NCBI RefSeq assembly: GCF_031458135.1
Contig: NZ_JAVDXW010000001.1
Span: 1,426,001 to 1,490,000, forward strand
DNA length: 64,000 nucleotides
Reading direction: 5' to 3'
Source: Haloactinomyces albus
GTDB lineage: Bacteria; Actinomycetota; Actinomycetes; Mycobacteriales; Pseudonocardiaceae
Shown piece after piece: positions 36,885 to 45,500 of this stretch (positions are counted from its first letter, which is position 1; the number at the start of each line of letters is the position of its first letter). Both the position numbers and the translations under genes were made by a program. The notes beneath the pieces were generated by a model. The model made no database searches. It was given only the letters and a program-made list of their open reading frames with translations, and was not told where the DNA came from.

Positions 36885-37077
36885 CGAGGCCATGCAGGCG
36901 AGGCGGAACCGAGAGGCCGATGCCCCCGTTACCGTGCTCGTGGTCCCCAACCGGGGCTCCTGGTCGCCCTCTCCTGGGAGAAGGCCGTGCTGGCCTCCCT
37001 CGGACCATTCGGCACCGAAGCCGAGCGGCGCGCTCGGCGGCGTGCCCGACCGTGCTTGGCCGTGGCTTGGCGGAGAG

Positions 37078-37130
37078 TGAACGGAACTTTCGTCTCGACA
37101 GCTCGATAGGTGCGACGAAAGTTCCGTTCA
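37078..37130. repeat. Intergenic long inverted repeat, copy C
   Basis: Perfect 17-base arms, TGAACGGAACTTTCGTC (37078-37094) and GACGAAAGTTCCGTTCA (37114-37130), with a 19-base loop. Stem core and the AGGTGCGACG loop junction match copy A. The last three bases of the right arm are the stop codon of the zinc-binding gene on the minus strand. The 37-base segment is thus partly coding. The preceding gap 36885-37077 holds no gene. Confidence 0.85.
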
Positions 37131-37412
37131 TCTCTCGCGCGCGGCGCGGTCGCGTTCAGCGCGACCGCGTTCGGCACGGGCACGCTCGGCGCGGGCGTCC
37201 CGGCGCGCGCACGCCTCGGCCATACACGCATCGCAGGTGGGCATCAGCCAGTCCACAGCAGCGGGCTCGGTCAGCGTGACCGACTCACCGCACACCGTCT
37301 CCCGCTGCTGTCCCGCCGCCGGACGCTCCTCGGGAGGCAACGCGTGCCGGTACCCGTCCACCGGGCGCCACCACACCACCGGTCCCTCCCACTGGAAACC
37401 GCCACAGGTCAT
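37128..37412 (-). CDS. Small zinc-finger-like protein with Arg/Ala/Glu repeat tail
   Basis: 94 residues from the ATG at 37412, preceded by GAGGTGGAGG; a GTG at 37457 overlapping the upstream stop (GTGA) is the alternative. Motifs are WWRPVDGYRHALPPEE, ETVCGE and MPTCDACMAEA, resembling the zinc-finger proteins often found beside XRE/DUF397 genes in actinomycetes. The last 25 residues are repeats of RAERxRA. The gene's TGA stop is formed by the arm of an inverted repeat, so the repeat may have set the gene's end. Confidence 0.65.
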   Translation of the reverse strand: MTCGGFQWEGPVVWWRPVDGYRHALPPEERPAAGQQRETVCGESVTLTEPAAVDWLMPTCDACMAEACARRDARAERARAERGRAERDRAARER

Positions 37413-37453
37413 GTCCTCCACCTCTGTCCTTGCCTCGCATTTCCCGAGTCGGG

Positions 37454-37741
37454 TCACTGTTGTTCCTGGTCACCGGACTGCTCCGGGCTGCGGTGACCCG
37501 GACGGGACCGCTCCGGCTGCTGCAGCAGCACCCGCATCACGCACACCGCGCACGGCTCGGCCCGCGCCTGCCCGCCCACGGGCGGAAACCGCGCCGGATC
37601 GTCGGCCTCGTCGAGATCGCAACGGTCGAACTGCCGCCCACACGGCGAGACCAGGTAGCTGGGGCTGATCGGCAAATCGGCAACATGCACCAACCGTTCG
37701 GCGTCCTCGACCACCCCGGCCCGATACCGAAACCACACCAT
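37454..37741 (-). CDS. Small conserved protein with C-x2-C motif
   Basis: 95 residues from the ATG at 37741, downstream of AAGGG; a start at 37825 (MTHDTSND) is possible. VWFRYRAGVVEDAERLVH, SPSYLVSPCGRQFDRCD and AEPCAVCVMRVL suggest a small two-Cys-pair zinc protein. It overlaps or abuts the downstream zinc-finger gene (GTGA). It is divergent from the XRE regulator, and the three may share control. Not recognised beyond that. Confidence 0.6.
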   Translation of the reverse strand: MVWFRYRAGVVEDAERLVHVADLPISPSYLVSPCGRQFDRCDLDEADDPARFPPVGGQARAEPCAVCVMRVLLQQPERSRPGHRSPEQSGDQEQQ

Positions 37742-37892
37742 CCCCACACCCGCCCTTCTCGCCGGCTGATCGTCAGCACGTTCGATCATGATGTTGAGCG
37801 TATCGTTAGACGTATCATGAGTCATTCATCAATCGGGTGAATCTCAAGAGAAAAGCGATAGGAGACGATGAAGTGGCGACAGGAGGTGGCAG

Positions 37893-38756
37893 GTGGCCGT
37901 ACGAAGTGATCCTTCGCCACTGCGGTGGCTGATCGGCGTGGAACTCGCCCGATACCGCAACGAGGCGGGCGTGTCGTTGGCAGTGGCCAGCGACCAGACC
38001 GGAATGTCCAAGGCCAAGATCGGCCATATGGAAACCGGCCGGCAGCACCAGGATCCCGAGGACATGGCCCGACTGCTCAAGTCCTACGGAGCCGAACAGC
38101 ACGACGTCGACCGGCTGACCAACCTGACCGGCCGGGCGGACCAGGCGACGTGGTGGGGACCATGGGCACAGGTCGTTCCCGACTGGCTGAAGACCTTCGT
38201 CGGGCTCGAAGGACTCGCCGAGCGCGAGTTCGTCTTCGAACCGATCATCATTCCCGGCCTGCTACAAACCGAGGACTACGCTCGCGCGACCACAGCCAAC
38301 ACGCCACGGGTACGCCAGGATCACGGTGAACGGTTCGTCGGATTCCGAATGGCGCGTACTCGGAGGCTCACCGATCCGGAGCGCCCGCTGCACCTGCACG
38401 CGGTCATCGCCGAAGCCGCACTACGGCTCCGAGTGGACGGCCCCGAGGTACAACGTGCGCAACTGGAGCACCTGCTCACCATGGCGGAGCAGCCCAACAT
38501 GGCGGAGCAGCCCAACATCACCATCCAGGTCGTGCGCCCGGAAGACGGCCTGCATTCCGCTTACACCGGCCAGTTCATCGTGCTGGACTTCGAAACGGTT
38601 CGCTCCATCGGTTACGCAGAGCTGCATGATGGAGCCGTGTACGCGCAAGATCCCGAACAGGTCAGTTCGTATATCATGGCAGCTGAGAGCTTGCAGCGCG
38701 TCGCACTCAGTCCTCATCAATCGAGTGCGCTGCTCAAGCAGATGCTAGAAACATAG
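37893..38756 (+). CDS. XRE family regulator with DUF5753 domain
   Basis: 287 residues from a GTG at 37893 with AGGAGG six bases upstream. The helix-turn-helix (about 12-65) has VSLAVASDQTGMSKAKIGHMETGR. The C-terminal DUF5753 domain starts near residue 105 (FVFEPIIIPGLLQTEDYARA) and ends near YIMAAESLQRVAL. These proteins pair with DUF397 partners and control development or antibiotic production in actinomycetes. The coding sequence holds an exact 18-bp tandem duplication (MAEQPN twice), which does not break the frame. Confidence 0.9.
   Translation: MAVRSDPSPLRWLIGVELARYRNEAGVSLAVASDQTGMSKAKIGHMETGRQHQDPEDMARLLKSYGAEQHDVDRLTNLTGRADQATWWGPWAQVVPDWLKTFVGLEGLAEREFVFEPIIIPGLLQTEDYARATTANTPRVRQDHGERFVGFRMARTRRLTDPERPLHLHAVIAEAALRLRVDGPEVQRAQLEHLLTMAEQPNMAEQPNITIQVVRPEDGLHSAYTGQFIVLDFETVRSIGYAELHDGAVYAQDPEQVSSYIMAAESLQRVALSPHQSSALLKQMLET
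38481..38516 (+). repeat. Exact 18-bp tandem duplication inside the XRE gene
   Basis: ATGGCGGAGCAGCCCAAC occurs twice head to tail (38481-38498, 38499-38516), adding six residues (MAEQPN) before the NITIQVVR strand of DUF5753. Identity of both copies suggests a recent event. Confidence 0.9.
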
Positions 38757-38774
38757 CTGTAGCGAGGAGCAACC

Positions 38775-38981
38775 GTGGTATCCCTGATTCCGGAGAATGC
38801 GGTATGGCGTAAGTCCAGCTACAGCGGCGGCAACGGCACCTGCGTCGAAGTGGGATTCGCGCCTGCGGCGGTTGCCGTGCGGGACACCAAGGACCGCGAG
38901 GGCGGCATGCTCGCAGTGTTACCCGACAGGTGGAGCAACTTCCTCGCCGACCTCAAGCAGGGCACCTTCGACCGGCACTGA
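38775..38981 (+). CDS. DUF397 domain protein
   Basis: 68 residues from a GTG at 38775, with GAGGAG upstream. The family signature is complete: AVWRKSSYSGGNGTCVEV, then VAVRDTKDREG and the terminal W/F-x-FL-x2-LK segment. It lies 18 bases after the XRE regulator, with which DUF397 proteins form paired regulatory modules (in Streptomyces such pairs include WhiJ-like systems and BldB relatives). It may act as an antagonist or co-regulator of the XRE protein. Confidence 0.93.
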   Translation: MVSLIPENAVWRKSSYSGGNGTCVEVGFAPAAVAVRDTKDREGGMLAVLPDRWSNFLADLKQGTFDRH

Positions 38982-39045
38982 TACCCGGTCACGATGAGAC
39001 GCCCATGCTGTCTCGCACTGTTGTGAAGCTATTTCACTTCGTGCG

Positions 39046-39074
39046 TTGACCCTCCGTGTCATGATCAGTACAGT
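39046..39074 (+). promoter_or_regulatory. Sigma-70-like promoter of the type VII accessory operon
   Basis: TTGACC (39046-39051) and TACAGT (39069-39074) are separated by exactly 17 bases, placing transcription start near 39081, about 50 bases before the first gene. A GTGAA-gctat-TTCAC dyad at 39023-39037 sits just upstream and could be an operator. Confidence 0.65.
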
Positions 39075-39133
39075 GTGAACGCTGGAGGGCGCACGCGCGC
39101 GTACGCGAACGACTGGGGGAAGCCGAACCCGTC

Positions 39134-39529
39134 ATGACGGACCCGCAACAGGTGGCAAGCAGCATGTCCGCCACCAACAACGCGATGCAGGACATCATCA
39201 CCTCGGCCAACAAAGGCCAGTTCCAAGTCACCCCCGAAGCCGGCGACGAACTCATCACCATCTTCCAGGAATACGCCGACTACCTGGATGCCAGATTGAA
39301 CGACATACAGGTCGTCAAAAATCGGACTCCGCTGGGGGACAGTCCCGCTGGCCAAGCCATCGCGGAATTCAACCAGCAGGTCGCCGCAGGCGGCGAAGAC
39401 TCGTTCGAGGACGCGATTCTTCAGTCGAGCAAACAGGTACCACAGGTGATCGAGGCCATCAAGAGAGGGATCGCCCTGTACCAGGAAACCGACGAAGGCA
39501 ACGCCGCCGGCTTCGGCAACCGGACGTAA
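39134..39529 (+). CDS. Helical protein of the type VII secretion accessory locus
   Basis: 131 residues, almost entirely predicted helical, with no signal peptide and no WxG turn. SMSATNNAMQDIITSANKGQ and a second helix (LITIFQEYADYLDARLNDI) give a hairpin like EspC- or WXG100-related small substrates; the C-terminus is GNAAGFGNRT. It is followed 2 bases later by a DUF3558 lipoprotein gene, then PPE-like and EspG genes, which supports a role in that system. Family not recognised with certainty. Confidence 0.65.
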   Translation: MTDPQQVASSMSATNNAMQDIITSANKGQFQVTPEAGDELITIFQEYADYLDARLNDIQVVKNRTPLGDSPAGQAIAEFNQQVAAGGEDSFEDAILQSSKQVPQVIEAIKRGIALYQETDEGNAAGFGNRT

Positions 39530-39531
39530 GA

Positions 39532-40092
39532 GTGAGGACGGTCAAGGTGCAGAGGAATGTGCGGCGCTCAGCCACTACGGTAGTGCTCGCGATGGTTTCG
39601 TTGACCCTCTCAGCCTGTGGAGGTTCCGCCGGGAACACAGAGGACACGGTCAACACCGCGCGACAGACGGCAACCTCGGAACCCGGCGCGTCGAACAGCC
39701 AGCCCTTGGCCGGAGTAAAACCCTGCGAGGTCTTCACCACCGAGCAAGCCACCAAGCTCGGATTGAACGGGCCGGGCACCATCAACGAGTTCGACGACTC
39801 CACCTGCGGCTGGAAACTCGGCGAGCACATCCTGGGAGTCTCCGTGTACAAGGACATGGCTCTAGGTGAGATCAACTTCTCCGGAGACGAAAAAACCCAG
39901 ACCACGTTCCAGGGGCACGATGCTCTACTAGTCCGCCCAAATGAACGCCAGTGTTCACTCGCCTTTGCGATCTCGGATGCCACGTCGATGCTAGTCCGAA
40001 GCACAGTAGACGTTTCCGCGTCACCTGACACGGCCTGCAAGCTGGTCAAGAAGGCCGCGCCGATGGTCGAGGCCACTATTTTCGACAACTGA
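39532..40092 (+). CDS. DUF3558 lipoprotein
   Basis: 186 residues. A lipoprotein signal peptide (RRSATTVVLAMVSLTL then lipobox LSAC, Cys near 29) leads into the DUF3558 domain with PCEVFTTEQATKLGL, a CGW strand and a final CKLVKKAAPMVEA helix; four further cysteines probably form two disulfides. GTG at 39532 or GTG at 39547 could be the start. DUF3558 proteins sit on the outer membrane face beside orphan PPE/EspG loci in Pseudonocardiaceae and may be partners of the secreted protein. Confidence 0.85.
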   Translation: MRTVKVQRNVRRSATTVVLAMVSLTLSACGGSAGNTEDTVNTARQTATSEPGASNSQPLAGVKPCEVFTTEQATKLGLNGPGTINEFDDSTCGWKLGEHILGVSVYKDMALGEINFSGDEKTQTTFQGHDALLVRPNERQCSLAFAISDATSMLVRSTVDVSASPDTACKLVKKAAPMVEATIFDN

Positions 40093-40110
40093 GAAACCGA
40101 GGGGGACGGC

Positions 40111-41619
40111 ATGACTTCGGCGAAGCCGGAGTACGGCAAGTACGAGTACATCGCCAACCGTGAACGGCAGGCCTATGTGGATGCCGGCGGTGTCGAGGCG
40201 CACCAAAAGGCGGTATCGGATGCCGCCCATGCGAATAACGCGGCAGCCAGGGCTCAACGGGCCGAGGCGAAGACGCATGCTGCTCAGGTCGCCGCCGAGT
40301 ACGGGCAGCAGCAGGCGAAAACTCTGTCCGAGGGCCACCAGCTGTGGGACAAGCCTTCCGCCCTGGGGGCAACGCATTACCTGTCCTATTCGCACAAGGA
40401 ACTGGCCCGATTCGTGCGCGAGAACTTCGATCCGGTGGCAGTGCACGATGTGGGGCGGTATTACGGCAGGGTCGGCAACGACCTGGTCGAGTTCTCCGGC
40501 CGGATTCGTCAGGCCGCCATGAAGACGGAGGAGTCCTGGAAAGGCACGGCCGGAGACGCCATGCGCACCCATGTCACCGCAGTCTCCGACGGGATGGGCC
40601 GCACCGGCGAGGCCGCGCAGTTGACCGCCAATCAGCTCGGGATGCAGGCCGAGGCCGGTGAACGGGCTCGCAATGCGATGCCCGAAGAGGTCGAGGTCGA
40701 CACCGCCACCGAGCTGAAGAACAACGCGCAGAATCCGGATCCGGTCGCCGCTCAGCAGCAGGCCAACGCCCTGGCGGAAAAGCAGGAGAAAGCCCGAGTC
40801 GCCCACGCGGAAGCCGCCCAGGTCGTGTCCACGATGGAAAGCGACTTCGGCACGGCCGCGGCGAGCACTCCGAAGTTCGCACCTCCGCCCCCGCCCCCGG
40901 GTGACGACGGAGGATCCGGCGGCTCATCGGGTGGCACCGCACCGGTGGGCGGCTTCACCTCTCCCGCCGGTTCCGGCGGCAGTGCGGCCTCGACGTATTC
41001 GGCCTCGGCCGCAGCACCGAGCGTGGCCCCACCCGCCAGTGGCGGTGGCTCCACTCCCCCGCTCTCCCCCGCCGGTTCGGGTACGCAGGCCCCGGCAGGC
41101 ACGTCCCCGTCCTGGGCGAAACCCGGATCGTCACTCCCGCCGGGAGCGGTACGCGGTCCGGACGGCACGGTCTACCGCCAGGATCCGCGCACCGGCCAGT
41201 GGATGCGGCAGAACCCGCACAACGGCCGGTGGGCACCGGTACCGCCGGGGCAGCAGGTACCGGGTGGCGGTCGCGCAGGCGGCGGTGTCGCCGGCGGTGG
41301 CCGCCCGGGCGGCGGATTCGGCCCACGCGGTTCGGCTCCCGGCACCCCGATGGCGCCGGGAGGGCGCTCCGGCAGTGCCCTGCCCGGTTCGCCGACCTCG
41401 GGGACACCCGCAGCCGGCACCACGTCGAGTTCCTCCTCGGCGCGCGGCGGCCGGATGCCGATGGGCGCCATGGGTGGGCAGAACCAGCAGGGCGGTGACG
41501 AGGAGGAGCACGAGCGCAAGTACGTGCTCGACAACGACGACCTCGGTGACGAACTCGGCCTCCCCCGCGTGGCACCGCCGGTCCTCGGAGCCCTGCCCGA
41601 CGAAGACGGCGGCCACTGA
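40111..41619 (+). CDS. PPE-like type VII secretion substrate with Gly/Pro-rich tail
   Basis: 502 residues. The N-terminal ~240 residues form the helical PPE/WXG-like domain, with a WKG turn near 143 (ESWKGTAGDAMRTHVTAV) and long helices before and after. Residues about 255-465 are disordered and rich in Pro, Gly and Ser, with PPPPPPG and GGGRAGGG stretches. The last 35 residues (KYVLDNDDLGDELGLPRVAPPVLG) look conserved and could be a binding motif. Translation is coupled to EspG by a TGATG overlap, as for PPE-EspG pairs. Confidence 0.85.
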   Translation: MTSAKPEYGKYEYIANRERQAYVDAGGVEAHQKAVSDAAHANNAAARAQRAEAKTHAAQVAAEYGQQQAKTLSEGHQLWDKPSALGATHYLSYSHKELARFVRENFDPVAVHDVGRYYGRVGNDLVEFSGRIRQAAMKTEESWKGTAGDAMRTHVTAVSDGMGRTGEAAQLTANQLGMQAEAGERARNAMPEEVEVDTATELKNNAQNPDPVAAQQQANALAEKQEKARVAHAEAAQVVSTMESDFGTAAASTPKFAPPPPPPGDDGGSGGSSGGTAPVGGFTSPAGSGGSAASTYSASAAAPSVAPPASGGGSTPPLSPAGSGTQAPAGTSPSWAKPGSSLPPGAVRGPDGTVYRQDPRTGQWMRQNPHNGRWAPVPPGQQVPGGGRAGGGVAGGGRPGGGFGPRGSAPGTPMAPGGRSGSALPGSPTSGTPAAGTTSSSSSARGGRMPMGAMGGQNQQGGDEEEHERKYVLDNDDLGDELGLPRVAPPVLGALPDEDGGH

Positions 41620-42410
41620 TGCCGAGATCGTTCGCCCTCCCGCTCCAGGCCGCCGACATTCTCGCCGAGGACCTGCGGGTCGACCTGCGCCGGTTCCCGT
41701 TCGAGATCGCGCACGGCGGCGCCACCCTCGACGAGCGCGCGCGGATGCGTACCCAAGTGTGGAACGAGCTGCGCAGCCGCGGTCTCGCCGACCGCGATGA
41801 GGTCGACCCCGAGGTACACCAAGCGCTGGGGCTGCTGCACGCCTCGGACATCGATGTCGCGGTCACGGCCGTGGAGGTGGCCACCGACGAGGTGCTCCGC
41901 GCGCGCATCGCGGTCTCCGGGCGCGCCGGGGTGCAGGCGATCCAGGAACAGCAGCGGATCCGATTCGAGCCCGTCGATCCGCGCGGGCTCGCGCGGATCT
42001 GCACCGAGCTGCTCTCCGACGTTCCGGCGGGGCGCCTGGACTCGGGGACCATCGCCACGTCCCAGGGGCAGCAGGCCGGTGGTTCCGGTGGCAATGCCGG
42101 CGGCGCCTGGTCGGGTGCGGCGCAGGCCACCGCGACCCGCCAGTCCGGGGGCGCGGAGATGCGCAAGGTGCAGCGGATCATGGCGCTGCCGGTGCGGCGG
42201 GTCGGCTATTTCTTCGTCACCGGACGCGATGGCCAGGGCAAGCCGGTGCGGCTGCCCGCCATCGGGTGGCGCGACACCGAGCAGGGGCGCTACAGCGTCA
42301 CCACTCGCCGCAACAACGACGGCGAGGACTGGAACACGTTCGCCGGAGCCGACAAGCCACGTCTCGCCACCTACCTCGGCGAGCAGCTCGGGGCCTTCCA
42401 GGGCCGGTGA
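41619..42410 (+). CDS. EspG family type VII secretion chaperone
   Basis: 263 residues starting on the last base of the PPE-like stop. SFALPLQAADILAEDLRVDL, RFPFEIAHGGATLDER and LHASDIDVAVTAV are EspG-fold segments; a Gly/Ser/Ala/Gln-rich loop (about 148-175) interrupts the middle. EspG binds the helical tip of its PPE partner in the cytoplasm and keeps it soluble until export. No EccA-EccE components are present in this window, so the pair must use an ESX apparatus encoded elsewhere. Confidence 0.88.
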   Translation: MPRSFALPLQAADILAEDLRVDLRRFPFEIAHGGATLDERARMRTQVWNELRSRGLADRDEVDPEVHQALGLLHASDIDVAVTAVEVATDEVLRARIAVSGRAGVQAIQEQQRIRFEPVDPRGLARICTELLSDVPAGRLDSGTIATSQGQQAGGSGGNAGGAWSGAAQATATRQSGGAEMRKVQRIMALPVRRVGYFFVTGRDGQGKPVRLPAIGWRDTEQGRYSVTTRRNNDGEDWNTFAGADKPRLATYLGEQLGAFQGR

Positions 42411-42427
42411 CAAGCGGCACCGGCCGA

Positions 42428-42476
42428 GGTGAATGCGTCGTTTCGGCAGTCACACCGCCACAATGACGCATTCACC
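42428..42476. repeat. Intergenic long inverted repeat, copy D
   Basis: GGTGAATGCGTC (42428-42439) and GACGCATTCACC (42465-42476) are perfect 12-base arms with a 25-base spacer, 17 bases after the espG stop. The outer GGTGAAyGC is shared with copy B. It may terminate the type VII accessory operon. Confidence 0.8.
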
Positions 42477-42515
42477 GGAGAGCACCGTGTCGCCGTGGCG
42501 ACATAGCCTGGCGGG

Positions 42516-45500
42516 GTGTCCGACTCCGATACCCCCGGTTCCGATGATCCCGGTACCACCTCCGGCGGCTGGCTACGCCGACTCGCCGCCGCATGTTGGC
42601 GGCATCCCGCCGCCGTCATCCTGGCGATGGTCGCCGCGGTCTCGGCGGTCGGAGCCGAAGCCCTCATCCCACTGCTGAGCAAGGCCGCGATCGACGGCGC
42701 CGTCGCCGGAAGCACGGCACGACTGGGCTGGATCGTGGCCGCGATGCTCGGGCTGGGTCTGTTCCGTTTCGGCGCGGCGTTCCTGCGCCGCTACATGGCG
42801 GGCAGGCTCGCCGTCGGCGTCCAGCACGATCTCCGGCGCGCGGTCTTCGGCGCGGTGCAGCGTTTCGACGGCGGCAAGCAGGACGCCCTGCGCACCGGGC
42901 AGGTCGTCTCCCGAACCATCAGTGACCTGCAGTTGGTGTACAGCCTGCTGGCGATGCTGCCGATGGCGGCCGGAACGATCGTGCTGGCTCTGGTCGCCAT
43001 CGTGGTCATGCTGTGGCTGTCGCCGCTGCTGACCGTGATCGCCCTGATCGTGGCGCCGTTGATCGCCGTGATCTCGGCGCGCAGCAAGAGGACACTGTTT
43101 CCCGCCACCTGGGCAGCGCAGCAGAGCGCCGCCGATATCGCCCAGCACGTCGAGGAGACCGTGACCGGCGTGCGCGTGGTGAAGGGCTTCGGGCAGGAGT
43201 CCCGGGAAGTCGAACAGTTGCGCTCGAGAGCTCGCCGGCTGTTCGCCGACCGGCTGCGTGCCGCGCGGATGACCGCGCTGCCCGCGGCGAGTCTCGCGGC
43301 GCTGCCCGCCGCCGGACAGGTCGGTGTCCTCGGTCTGGGCGGGTGGCTGGCCCTGCAGGGCCGGGTCAGTCTCGGCACGTTCGTGGCGTTCTCCGGATAC
43401 GTGGCCATGCTCGCCGGACCTGCGCGGATGCTGTCGAGTCTGGTGATCCAGTCGCAGCTCGCGCGGGCGGGGGTGGAGCGCATCCACGATCTGATCGACT
43501 CCCAGCCCGAGGTGGTCGATGCGCCGGACGCGGTGGCTCTGCCGGACGGGCCGCTGCGTGTCGAACTCGACGATGTTCATTTCGGTTACACCCGCGACCA
43601 GCCCGTGCTGCGCGGAACCTCGCTGCAGGTCCGACCGGGTGAGACGGTCGCCCTGGTCGGTCCCGCGGGCTCGGGGAAATCGACCGTGTCGCTGCTGCTG
43701 CCCCGCTTCTACGACGTGCACGGGGGCAGTATCCGGATCGGGGCCGACGGCGGTGCCGATGATGGCGATGCGACCGCCGACGATACGGCCGATAGCGATA
43801 CGGCCGATAGCGATACGGCCGATAGCGATACGGCCGGTGGCAATACGACCGCCGGCGATACAGCCGAGGTCGGCCGGGAGTCTCCCGCGCACGATATCCG
43901 CCGAGTGCGCATGGATTCGCTGCGTTCCTGCGTGGGTGTCGTGTTCGAGGAGGCTTTCCTGTTCTCCGACACCATCCGCGGCAACATCGCCTACGGCCGT
44001 CCGGAGGCCCCCGACGAGGAGATCGTGGCCGCGGCCAGCGCCGCCGAGGCCCACGACTTCGTCACCGCGCTGCCGGACGGCTACGACACACTCGTCGGCG
44101 AGCGGGGCCTCACCCTGTCCGGTGGCCAGCGGCAACGCATCGCGCTGGCACGGGCGCTGCTGTCCGACCCACGGATCCTCGTGCTCGACGATGCGACCTC
44201 GGCGGTCGATCCCACCACCGAGGCGGCCATCCACGACACGCTGAGTTCGGTGACCGCCCAACGCACGACCCTGCTCGTGGCCCATCGCCGTTCGACGCTG
44301 GCCCTGGCCGACCGCATCGCGGTGCTCGACGAGGGACGCGTCCTCGACATCGGCACGCGGGAACAGCTCGAACAGCGGTGCACGCTGTTCCGGGAGCTGC
44401 TGAGCGGACCGGGTGCGACGATCGATGCTCCCCGTTCCCGGCACACCGCGGTGTCGACCGGCACCACGCCCGAGCTGTGGCCGGAGGGTTCGGAGGAGGA
44501 AACAACACCTCCGGACCCGACCACGACGCCCCCGACCTCGGCGACACAGATCTCCACGACGCAGACCTCAGCGGCCCAGACCGCCGCGGCACCGCGCGGC
44601 ATGCGTCCCGCCGGTGGCGGCTCGGCCGGGGCGGGCGCGGTTCCGCCGAGCCACGAACTGCTGGAGGGAATCCGCAAGCTCCCAGCCGCCACCGCCACAC
44701 CGAACCTGGGCGCCGAGAATCCGACCGCCCCGGACCCCGAATTCCGGTTGCGCAGGCTGTTCCGGCCGATCCGCTGGGGGCTGGCACTGACGATCCTGCT
44801 GGTCGCCGGAGACGCCCTGTCCTCGGTCGCCCTGCCGTCCCTGGTGCGCTGGGGTGTGGACGGCGGCGTCAGCTCGGGCAACACCACGGTGCTGTGGACG
44901 GTGACCGCCGTCGGTGCTCTGGTGGTCGCCCTCGGCTGGCTGGCAGTGCGCTGGCAGACGACCGTGACCGCCCGTACCGGCGAAAGTCTGCTGTACCTGC
45001 TGCGCCTGCGCAGCTTCGCGCACCTGCAACGGCTCGGGCTCGACTACTACGAGCGGGAACTCGCCGGCCGCATCATGACCCGGATGACCACCGACGTCGA
45101 TGCGCTGTCGTCGTTTCTGCAAACCGGCCTGGCCACGGCAGTCGTCAGCGCGTTGACCATCCTCGGTATCACCGTGGCACTGCTGGTCACCGATCTTTCG
45201 CTGGCACTGGTGGCCCTGGCCGTACTGCCACCGCTGTTGGCGGCCACCGTCGTGTTCCGCAGGGTCTCGGCCACCGCCTACACCGAGGCACGGGAACGTG
45301 TGAGCACCGTCAACGCCGATATGCAGGAAAACGTCTCCGGTCTGCGAATCGCGCAGGCGCATCGCCGCGAACGCCACTCCGCGCGAGTATTCGCCCAGCG
45401 CAGCGACGCCTACCGGCGCTCGCGACTGCGCGCGCAGCGCTACATCGCGACCTACTTCCCGTTCGTGACGCTGCTGTCGGAGGTGGCGCAGGCCGCCGTA

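Noticed and set aside
36885-37077. Small plus-strand frame after the VOC gene
   Set aside because: No ribosome site or similarity; composition is that of non-coding GC-rich DNA leading into the inverted repeat.
43781-43837. Possible CRISPR-like array
   Set aside because: The units are 15 bp, contiguous and in frame in a coding region, with no spacers.
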